Shown here piece after piece: positions 1 through 5,333 of a stretch of DNA of 6,774 bases. A program made the position numbers and the translations under genes. How positions within the stretch are numbered: position 1 is the stretch's first letter; each line of letters starts with the position of its first letter. Under the pieces are notes generated by a model. It was not told the origin of the DNA. It did no database searches and was given only the letters and a program-made list of their open reading frames with translations. This DNA comes from a bacterium (lineage in GTDB: Bacteria; Krumholzibacteriota; Krumholzibacteriia; LZORAL124-64-63): assembly GCA_030591105.1 (NCBI GenBank), contig JAUVBS010000118.1, forward strand, positions 1 to 6,774. The letters are read 5' to 3'.

Positions 1-653
1 GCATTGACTTCCTCGAGTTTCAAACCGTCCTGTCCGCGCAAGCTCGTCTCATAGCGCGCCTCGACTCCGATCTTGCCTTTCAGATCGCCGAGTCGGTAGG
101 TCCGCTGCGACCCGGCCGAATCGAGGTCGGCCTGACCAACCTCTCCCATGTGGCCAATCACGTGGACAAACAACGGGCCGTGCAAATAACGCCGCCGTTG
201 ACGGGCCTGGACCCGGACGCCGGGCAATTGCCGCTCGCGCTCCTCGACCGTCACGATCTGCGGCAGCGCAGCGTCGGCGACGACCACCAGCTCGCGCCGA
301 CCCTTGCGCTGCTGCTGCGCTAGTCGCTCGAGCGTCTCGACGCGGGGTAGATCGAACCAGGTCAACAACCGGTACAACGAGGAATCCGGCACCCCGTCGG
401 CCAAAGCCGAAGTCGGAACGGTGATATCGGCGATGTACATGTTATCGGCCAGCAGGTTGCCATCTCGGTCGATGATGCGTCCGCGGGGCGCCTTCATCCG
501 AAAGCGTACCTGGCGGTTCTCGAGGGCCTGATCTTGCCAAGACTGGTGCCGCAGTATCATCAAACCGAAAAGATTACCCACCAAGACGACGAACAGCAGC
601 AATACCGCAGTGCGGAAGATGCGCCCCCGTACAGCGATGATCTCGCGATCCAT
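1..653 (-). CDS. mrdA: Penicillin-binding protein 2, N-terminal part (gene runs off left edge)
   Basis: This is the peptidoglycan D,D-transpeptidase of the elongation machinery, which cross-links new lateral wall in the periplasm together with RodA and MreBCD. Only the first 217 codons are in the window and the frame is open throughout. Seen in the sequence: a short cytoplasmic N-terminus, one membrane anchor at about residues 14-34, then the class B PBP dimerisation (pedestal) domain with its signature APRGRIIDRDGNLLADN at residues 55-71, HVIGHMGEVG at 164-173, and KGKIGVEARYE followed by SLRGQDG at about 192-210. The transpeptidase domain with SxxK, SxN and KTG lies outside the window. The ATG start is well supported: GGAGGAG sits 7 nt upstream, inside the end of mreD, whose stop is 4 nt away. 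This implies translational coupling as the last visible gene of the operon. Class B PBP is certain; the assignment to PBP2 rather than FtsI rests on the mreBCD context and these N-terminal motifs. Confidence 0.93.
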   Translation of the reverse strand, partial: MDREIIAVRGRIFRTAVLLLFVVLVGNLFGLMILRHQSWQDQALENRQVRFRMKAPRGRIIDRDGNLLADNMYIADITVPTSALADGVPDSSLYRLLTWFDLPRVETLERLAQQQRKGRRELVVVADAALPQIVTVEERERQLPGVRVQARQRRRYLHGPLFVHVIGHMGEVGQADLDSAGSQRTYRLGDLKGKIGVEARYETSLRGQDGLKLEEVN

Positions 654-657
654 CGCT

Positions 658-1149
658 TCACTCCTCCTGCCGCAGGATGCCCAGCAGATCCGCGAGCCGA
701 ATCATCGGCACCCCGACCAGGCTCGAATAGAACGCCACCGGCAGAATCTGTCGGAAGAACGGTCCGAGAAACGCCTCGTCGCTCAGTCGGCTCTGCACCA
801 GCAGAAACAGCGTATCGTGCAGCAACACTGCCGTGAACACGACCAACCCCTCGACCAGCGGTAAACCGTAGACCAGATGCCCGCGCATCCTGCCGACCGA
901 GTACCCGAGCAAGGTCTTGCACAACGCGTGCAGACCGAGCAGATTCGGATGAGATAAATCCTGGACCAAACCGAGCATGAAACCACCCAGGACCCCGGCT
1001 CCGGCCCCTTCGGACATCGCCAGGATCACGATGGCAATGACGGAGAAGTCAGGTGCGATGCCGGCGATCGAGATCAACGGACCGATCAGAGTGTCGCCCA
1101 CGAACGCCAGCACGATCCAGGCGAGCGTGGTGCGGACGAAGTACCTCAA
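658..1149 (-). CDS. mreD: Rod shape-determining membrane protein MreD
   Basis: MreD is a small polytopic inner-membrane protein of the Rod complex that binds MreC and modulates PBP2 activation. The translation is almost entirely hydrophobic, with about five or six membrane segments. It carries the family pattern from the PDFSV segment through GGFMLGLVQDLSHPN, LGLHALCKTLLGYSVGRM and the later LLHDTLF segment. Length (163-166 aa) is normal for the family. The longest frame begins with GTG at 1158, overlapping the mreC stop as GTGA. However, a perfect eight-base Shine-Dalgarno GGAGGTGA covers that very GTG, so the ribosome should start downstream. The in-frame TTG at 1149, 5 nt past the Shine-Dalgarno, is the better start and gives MRYFVRTTLAWIV. 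The gene lies between mreC and mrdA with no usable gap. Family assignment is secure; the exact start is inferred from the ribosome-binding site. Confidence 0.92.
   Translation of the reverse strand: MRYFVRTTLAWIVLAFVGDTLIGPLISIAGIAPDFSVIAIVILAMSEGAGAGVLGGFMLGLVQDLSHPNLLGLHALCKTLLGYSVGRMRGHLVYGLPLVEGLVVFTAVLLHDTLFLLVQSRLSDEAFLGPFFRQILPVAFYSSLVGVPMIRLADLLGILRQEE
661..667 (-). promoter_or_regulatory. Shine-Dalgarno site of mrdA
   Basis: GGAGGAG on the minus strand, 7 nt before the mrdA ATG and within the last codons of mreD. It fixes the mrdA start and suggests that ribosomes finishing mreD reinitiate on mrdA. Confidence 0.75.
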
Positions 1150-1154
1150 CGTCG

Positions 1155-1162
1155 TCACCTCC
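1155..1162 (-). promoter_or_regulatory. Extended Shine-Dalgarno of mreD that decides its start
   Basis: GGAGGTGA on the minus strand is fully complementary to the 16S rRNA 3' tail. It overlaps both the mreC stop codon and the GTG that opens the longest mreD frame. The spacing fits the in-frame TTG at 1149 and not the GTG at 1158. Confidence 0.7.
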
Positions 1163-2009
1163 GGTCGCCGGTCAACCGCGGCGGCGGGACCACGAAGACT
1201 GTCTCGTTGTAGGCGAAAGACGCCAGCGGTTCGGCTTCGATCGCCTTGAAAATCTGGTCGGTCGGTGCTGCCACCGACGTCACGCGTCCCACCGGTAGAC
1301 CGCGCGGGATCGGATTCGGCAGCTTTGCTCCGGTGGTTAGGTCGCGGATCTCGGCAATGCCCGACGTGATGAGGCGGTCGCCCGGCTGGATATCCTCGTC
1401 CCGCCCCACCAGATCGAGCACGAAGCGACCGGTCCGCGGCCGCAACACGCCGACTAGGCCGTTACGTTCGACCTCGACGCCGAGCGCCATCCCCGGTGAA
1501 GCGAGCAGTTCGACCCACGCGGTGTGGTTGTCGACGACCCGCCGAACGCGACCGATCAGCCCCGCGGCAGTGATCACCGCCTGATAAGGATACCACTCGG
1601 TGGCAGTCAGGCTCTCGATTCTGATCATCGCCGCAAAACGGCCGCGCTGGCGGACCAGCACCTGGCACGGGACAAGTCGTCCCTCGTAGCCAGGCGGAAC
1701 CGCAGGTCCCGCCCCACGCGCTGCATCAGCCACCGAACGCGCGGTGGCTGCCGCGGCAAGCTCCAACTCAGCCACACGCGAGGAGAGACGGACATTATCC
1801 TGCTTGGTATCGCCGATATCTGAAATGAAGTTGCGTAGGTTCCAGTACGGAGCGGTGAGCACGCGACCGAGACGGTCGGCAACCATCACCTGAACGTCGT
1901 CAGGCAGCACCAACAACATGAACGACAGCGCGAGGCAAACGACAAAGACGATAGCCTCGACCCGGCCTTCGGTCTGGGGGAAGCGCCGTAAAATCACTCG
2001 GCTCCCCAA
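1155..2009 (-). CDS. mreC: Rod shape-determining protein MreC
   Basis: MreC is a bitopic inner-membrane protein whose periplasmic domain binds and activates PBP2 and links it to MreB/MreD. The 284-residue translation has a cytoplasmic N-terminus, one transmembrane helix at about residues 18-36, and a short charged, Ala-rich helical stretch at about 66-100 that fits the family coiled coil. The beta-barrel MreC domain follows, with VITAAGLIGRVRRVVDNHTA at 145-164, GLVGVLRPRTGRFVLDL at 184-200, GDRLITSG at 210-217 and PRGLPVGRVTSV at 235-246. The loop between TSG and PRGLPVG (about 218-234) is longer than the short loop typical here. The TTG at 2009 lies 6 nt after the mreB stop but lacks a clear Shine-Dalgarno. 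A GTG at 1997, four codons on and preceded by GGGGAG at a short 4-nt distance, is an alternative. The 3' end abuts mreD. The identification is firm. Confidence 0.95.
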   Translation of the reverse strand: MGSRVILRRFPQTEGRVEAIVFVVCLALSFMLLVLPDDVQVMVADRLGRVLTAPYWNLRNFISDIGDTKQDNVRLSSRVAELELAAAATARSVADAARGAGPAVPPGYEGRLVPCQVLVRQRGRFAAMIRIESLTATEWYPYQAVITAAGLIGRVRRVVDNHTAWVELLASPGMALGVEVERNGLVGVLRPRTGRFVLDLVGRDEDIQPGDRLITSGIAEIRDLTTGAKLPNPIPRGLPVGRVTSVAAPTDQIFKAIEAEPLASFAYNETVFVVPPPRLTGDRR

Positions 2010-2015
2010 CTTCGG

Positions 2016-3038
2016 TTACTTCATCATGACCGGACGATACTTGTCTAGGTCGTCGAGTATCTTACCCGTACCTAGCACCACGCAGAACAATGGATCGTCC
2101 ATGAGGTTGATCGGTAAATCGGTCTGCTCACGCAGCAGATCGGGCAATCCCTTCAGCAGTGCGCCGCCACCGGTCATCACAATGCCGCGGTCTTTGATAT
2201 CGGCTGCGAGTTCCGGAGGTGTCTGCTCGAGCTGCCCCCGCAACGCGTCACAGATCTGCTGGATCGGCTCTTGCAACGCTTCGCGGATTTCGGCCGAGGA
2301 GATCTTCATGGTCTTGGGGACTCCCGAAACCTGATACAAGCCTTTGACCTCCATCTCCAATTCATCGGACATCTTATGCGCCGAACCGATGGTCTTCTTG
2401 ATATTCTCGGCAGTCTGGTCACCGATCAGCAAGTTATGGTTCTTCTTGATGTAAACGACGATAGCTTCGTCCATCTCGTCGCCGCCGACGCGTAGACTGG
2501 TATCGCAAACGATATCGTTCAGAGCGATCACCGCGATCTCGGTGGTGCCGCCGCCGATGTCGATGATCATGTTACCGCTGGGTTGGTCGACCGGTAGGCC
2601 GACGCCGATGGCAGCGGCCACCGGTTCGGCCACTAGATAGACTTCGCGTGCACCGGCGTGCTTCGCGCTGTCGCGCACCGCCCTCTTCTCCACCTCGGTG
2701 ATACCCGACGGTACGCAAATAATGATCCGCGGGGCGACGAAATGGCGTCGCTTCTGAGCCTGCTTGATGAATTCGCGGAGCATGTACTCCGTGACCTCGA
2801 AGTCTGCAATCACACCGTCTTTCATCGGCCGGATGGCCGCGATGCTGTCAGGCGTCTTGCCGAGCATCGCTTTTGCGTCAGCACCGACCGCGTATACCTT
2901 GCCACTGCTCTTGTCAATCGCGACGACCGACGGTTGATTCAGGACGATGCCCTTCCCCTTGATGTAAACGAGGGTATTGGCAGTTCCCAAGTCGATGGCG
3001 ATATCGTTGGTGAACAGACTCCGCAAGCGCTTCAGCAT
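2016..3038 (-). CDS. mreB: Rod shape-determining actin homologue MreB
   Basis: MreB is the bacterial actin that polymerises on the inner face of the cytoplasmic membrane and directs lateral wall synthesis. The 340-residue product is of standard length. Visible motifs: the amphipathic N-terminus MLKRLRSLF (probable membrane anchor), phosphate-1 loop IDLGTANTLVY at residues 15-25, the central AEPVAAAIGVGLPV at 137-150, phosphate-2 loop IIDIGGGTTEIAV at 158-170, GGDEMDEAI at 185-193, and adenosine loop GIVMTGGGALLKGLP at 285-299. The frame is open upstream to 3122, but that extension lies in radC and has no MreB character. The ATG at 3038 gives the canonical N-terminus and has AAGGGG about 9 nt before it. 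It follows radC by 25 nt and precedes mreC by 6 nt, so it belongs to the radC-mreBCD-mrdA unit. No key nucleotide-binding motif is missing. Confidence 0.98.
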   Translation of the reverse strand: MLKRLRSLFTNDIAIDLGTANTLVYIKGKGIVLNQPSVVAIDKSSGKVYAVGADAKAMLGKTPDSIAAIRPMKDGVIADFEVTEYMLREFIKQAQKRRHFVAPRIIICVPSGITEVEKRAVRDSAKHAGAREVYLVAEPVAAAIGVGLPVDQPSGNMIIDIGGGTTEIAVIALNDIVCDTSLRVGGDEMDEAIVVYIKKNHNLLIGDQTAENIKKTIGSAHKMSDELEMEVKGLYQVSGVPKTMKISSAEIREALQEPIQQICDALRGQLEQTPPELAADIKDRGIVMTGGGALLKGLPDLLREQTDLPINLMDDPLFCVVLGTGKILDDLDKYRPVMMK

Positions 3039-3063
3039 GGGCTCATGCCCCTTCCATGCGGGT

Positions 3064-3810
3064 TCAGATCCTTCCGTCCCGATGGCCGGTATCCGGCCAA
3101 GCGTGTGCGCGTAAACTGACAATCTCGTCGTCGCCGACCACCAGATGGTCGAGCAGTTCGATGCCTAGCAATTCACCGCTGCGGCACAGTCGATCCGTGA
3201 GTGTCACGTCGTCACCGCTCGGTCGTGCACAGCCCGACGGATGGTTGTGAGCCACGATGACCGCAGCCGCCCCCATCGCCACCGCCGGCCGGAACACTTC
3301 GCGCGGATGCACCAGCGAGGCGTTCAGCGTACCGATCGACACCGTTTGCACCGCAACGATCCGGTGCCGACTGTCCAGGTAGACGGCGACGAAGTGCTCG
3401 CGGTCCAACCCCGCCAACTCGGCCCGCAACAGCGAGGCCAGATCATCCGGTCCGCGTATGGTGCGGCCGACCGTGCGCGCGTCCAGGCATCCACGCCGCC
3501 CCAGCTCGAACGCGGCACTCAGCCGCGCCGCGCGCACCCGCCCCAGACCGGGCAATGCGGCCAGCGCGTGCGCATCCGCTCGCGCGAGTGCGGACAGCGA
3601 ATCAACGGCAGCCAACAAACGCAGCGCCAACTCGCCAGCAGGAACCGGACCACCGCCGCCTAACACCTGCGCCAGCAACTCGCTAGCGGAAAGGACCCGG
3701 GGGCCGAAACGGTAAAGACGCGCCAGTGGCGACTCGGAGCGGATCGCTCCGGCACTGCCAACCGCGTGCCTCCCCCCTTCTGGAAAACCTCTTATCTCTT
3801 TAATTTTCAA
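3064..3810 (-). CDS. radC: RadC family JAMM/MPN-domain protein
   Basis: RadC proteins were once linked to DNA repair, but their biochemical role is unsettled; the fold is that of zinc-dependent JAMM proteases. The 248-residue product has a UPF0758-type N-terminal region with YRFGPRVLSASELLAQVL at about 33-50, a helix-hairpin-helix-like LPGLGRVRAARL at 86-97, and the RadC domain from about 120. The JAMM metal site is complete: HPRE (E171), HNHPSG (H188, H190) and the following S198 and D201. The C-terminus has the expected LLDHLVVGDDEIVSL. The only reasonable start in frame is a TTG at 3810 with no obvious Shine-Dalgarno; a purine-rich GAAGGGGGGAGG at 3769-3780 lies inside the frame, but no in-frame ATG/GTG/TTG follows it at a useful distance, so the start is uncertain. 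It heads the operon, 25 nt before mreB, a linkage also known from Bacillus subtilis. Confidence 0.94.
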   Translation of the reverse strand: MKIKEIRGFPEGGRHAVGSAGAIRSESPLARLYRFGPRVLSASELLAQVLGGGGPVPAGELALRLLAAVDSLSALARADAHALAALPGLGRVRAARLSAAFELGRRGCLDARTVGRTIRGPDDLASLLRAELAGLDREHFVAVYLDSRHRIVAVQTVSIGTLNASLVHPREVFRPAVAMGAAAVIVAHNHPSGCARPSGDDVTLTDRLCRSGELLGIELLDHLVVGDDEIVSLRAHAWPDTGHRDGRI

Positions 3811-3864
3811 TGCAATACAGCTAGAGAGCCAGGCGAACGAAAGTTAACAAACGTGATCCGATTG

Positions 3865-3893
3865 GGCAACCCTTTTTCGGCCAAGGATTTGCC
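3865..3893. repeat. Imperfect inverted repeat (potential hairpin) in the radC/aspartokinase gap
   Basis: GGCAA (3865-3869) and CCTT (3871-3874) pair with AAGG (3883-3886) and TTGCC (3889-3893), giving a nine-pair stem with a small internal bulge and an 8-nt loop. No T-run follows on either strand, so it is unlikely to be an intrinsic terminator. It lies upstream of both divergent genes and could act in DNA as a protein site or in a radC leader RNA. Its role is unknown. Confidence 0.4.
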
Positions 3894-3896
3894 GCA

Positions 3897-3914
3897 ATAC
3901 CGCATCGGCGGTAT
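3897..3914. repeat. Perfect 7-bp dyad ATACCGC-N4-GCGGTAT
   Basis: The two arms are exact reverse complements around the 4-nt spacer ATCG. The element sits immediately beside the imperfect hairpin at 3865-3893 and about 30 bp upstream of the predicted -35 box of the aspartokinase gene. That placement suits a regulator-binding operator or activator site. The binding factor is not identifiable from sequence. Confidence 0.5.
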
Positions 3915-3923
3915 CGAGAGCCG

Positions 3924-3933
3924 ACTGCGCAGT
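3924..3933. repeat. 10-bp palindrome ACTGCGCAGT upstream of aspartokinase promoter
   Basis: This is a perfect 10-bp palindrome ending 10 bp before the predicted -35 hexamer at 3944. Its centre is 23 bp from the centre of the 3897-3914 dyad, about two helical turns, though the two sequences are not alike. A short palindrome in G+C-rich DNA can be coincidental. Confidence 0.3.
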
Positions 3934-3943
3934 GCGAATGCCC

Positions 3944-3972
3944 TTGTCCGGTCCGGTCGGTCAATCTATCCT
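3944..3972 (+). promoter_or_regulatory. Probable sigma70-type promoter of the aspartokinase gene
   Basis: TTGTCC (3944-3949) and TATCCT (3967-3972) each match four of six consensus bases and are separated by the ideal 17 bp. Transcription would begin near 3979, leaving a leader of about 30 nt before the TTG start. That is too short for an attenuator or riboswitch, so any control would act at the DNA level. Prediction only. Confidence 0.42.
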
Positions 3973-3995
3973 TCCGTCAGGAACCTCACCGGTCC

Positions 3996-4002
3996 AGAGG
4001 AG
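3996..4002 (+). promoter_or_regulatory. Shine-Dalgarno of the aspartokinase gene
   Basis: AGAGGAG ends 5 nt before the TTG at 4008 and selects that codon as the start, although TTG is a weak initiator. Confidence 0.7.
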
Positions 4003-4007
4003 ATTTC

Positions 4008-5333
4008 TTGGCAGCCTCATCGTCGGGTACAGACAGCCGCATCCTCGTCCGCAAGTACGGGGGATCGAGCCTCGCGACGGTCGAGCGCATCGGTGCGGTG
4101 GCCCGGGACCTGCGCCGAGCCCGCGAAGCGGACTACCGCTTGGTGGCCGTGGTCAGCGCCATGGGCAAGACCACCGACGAGCTGGCCCATCTGGCTCGCA
4201 GCGCCAATCCGCACCCCCCGCGCCGCGAGCTCGACATGCTCCTCTCGGTGGGCGAACGCATCACCATGAGCCTGTTGTCGATGGCGTTGGCCACGGAGTC
4301 CTGCCCCGCCATCAGCTTCACCGGCAGCCAGTGCGGCATCATCACCGATACCAGCCACACCGATGCCCGCATCCTCGAAGTCAAGGCGGACCGCGTTCGC
4401 GAAGCGCTCACCACCGGCAAAATCGTCATCGTTGCCGGATTTCAGGGAGTGAGTCTCGCCAAGGAGATCACGACCCTCGGACGCGGCGGCAGCGATACGA
4501 CCGCCGTCGCGCTGGCCGCCGCGCTCGGAGCGATCCGCTGCGAGATCCTCAAGGATGTCGACGGCGTGATGTCCGCCGATCCACGCCTGGTCGCAGCCGC
4601 CCGTCGTCACGCTACCCTCGATTACGAGCAGATGCGTCAGATCGCCGTCGGCGGGTGCGGTGTCGTCCACCTACGCGCCGTCGAATACGCCGCTCGCTAC
4701 CGGGTACCACTCTTCGTCGGCTCCAGTTTCCACGACGGCCCGGGCACCCTGGTCGGCGAACCCGAAATGCTCGAAGCCGCCTGCACTCCTACCGCCGCAA
4801 CCACCGAGATCGCGACCACTGCCGAAACCGCAACCGATCCGGAGCCGGGCGTGCATTACCTCCCGTTGACCATGCACGTGCAGGCCGAAGTGGCCCGCTT
4901 GGCGGTGGAAGTTCCGTCGGAGCTGGCGAACCACTGGCGTGACGAGATAACACAGGCCACCGCTGACGGCGGCCTGCTCGCCGAGTGGCTCGACGAAAGC
5001 GACGGACTCCGCTGGCAGGCCATCGGCACGCCGCAACTGCTACAACCGTTGGCCGAACGCCTTCGGCCGCTAGCGCCCGCCGACGGTGTGGTTTTCATCT
5101 GGGAGGATGATCGTGCCTGCATCACGTTGACCGGCTGTCGGCCGGACAGCTGGCTGGCAGTTACCGACTACATGAGCGACCTGTTGCAGAGTTTCGGCAT
5201 CACCGACGCGACCTTGTTGCCAGACGGATCGACCCTCAGATTGGTCGTGCCAGCGGTTAGCCACCGACAGCTTGCCCGTTCGATCCACAAGGCCCTTTTC
5301 GAACCGTCGGGCATCATCGGCAATCCGGGTTGA
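4008..5333 (+). CDS. lysC: Aspartokinase with diverged regulatory domain
   Basis: Aspartokinase phosphorylates L-aspartate with ATP in the cytoplasm, the first step towards lysine/diaminopimelate, threonine and methionine. The 441-residue product starts at TTG behind AGAGGAG. The amino-acid-kinase domain (about 10-250) is complete: RKYGGSS at 15-21, VVSAMGKTTDEL at 48-59, ELDMLLSVGERI at 74-85, TLGRGGSDTTAVALAAALGA at 156-175 and DVDGVMSADPRLV at 183-195. A low-complexity Ala/Thr-rich stretch (about 257-281) follows. The last 160 residues are only faintly ACT-like: RACITLTG at 369-376 and LLQSFGI...STLRLVVP...SIHKALFE at 392-432. The usual effector-site sequences (a GVA-type loop and an NIxMI-type strand) are not visible, so feedback control may be altered or lost; this is inference. 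The gene is monocistronic here, divergent from radC and convergent with the rhomboid gene, overlapping its 3' end by 20 bp. No homoserine dehydrogenase domain is fused. The symbol follows the family and does not prove lysine specificity. Confidence 0.93.
   Translation: MAASSSGTDSRILVRKYGGSSLATVERIGAVARDLRRAREADYRLVAVVSAMGKTTDELAHLARSANPHPPRRELDMLLSVGERITMSLLSMALATESCPAISFTGSQCGIITDTSHTDARILEVKADRVREALTTGKIVIVAGFQGVSLAKEITTLGRGGSDTTAVALAAALGAIRCEILKDVDGVMSADPRLVAAARRHATLDYEQMRQIAVGGCGVVHLRAVEYAARYRVPLFVGSSFHDGPGTLVGEPEMLEAACTPTAATTEIATTAETATDPEPGVHYLPLTMHVQAEVARLAVEVPSELANHWRDEITQATADGGLLAEWLDESDGLRWQAIGTPQLLQPLAERLRPLAPADGVVFIWEDDRACITLTGCRPDSWLAVTDYMSDLLQSFGITDATLLPDGSTLRLVVPAVSHRQLARSIHKALFEPSGIIGNPG

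Noticed and set aside
3039..3122. 28-codon N-terminal extension of the mreB frame
   Set aside because: It overlaps the 3' end of radC, has no MreB similarity, and the ATG at 3038 yields the canonical MLKRLRSLF N-terminus with a ribosome-binding site.
3841..3876. Minus-strand radC promoter TTGCCC-16-TTAACT
   Set aside because: The -10 element matches only about half of the consensus; a promoter must exist upstream of radC, but this one is not supported enough to annotate.
3973..4007. Lysine riboswitch or attenuator before the aspartokinase gene
   Set aside because: The predicted leader is only about 30 nt, and the whole 197-bp gap shows none of the conserved lysine-riboswitch core; upstream hairpins lack T-runs.
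4017..4670. 217-codon minus-strand frame opposite aspartokinase
   Set aside because: Gly/Asp/Ala-rich antisense shadow with no recognisable motif or ribosome-binding site.
3932..4942. 336-codon plus-strand frame, Arg/Pro/Ser-rich
   Set aside because: It lies over the aspartokinase gene in another frame; the composition is typical of a shadow frame in G+C-rich DNA.
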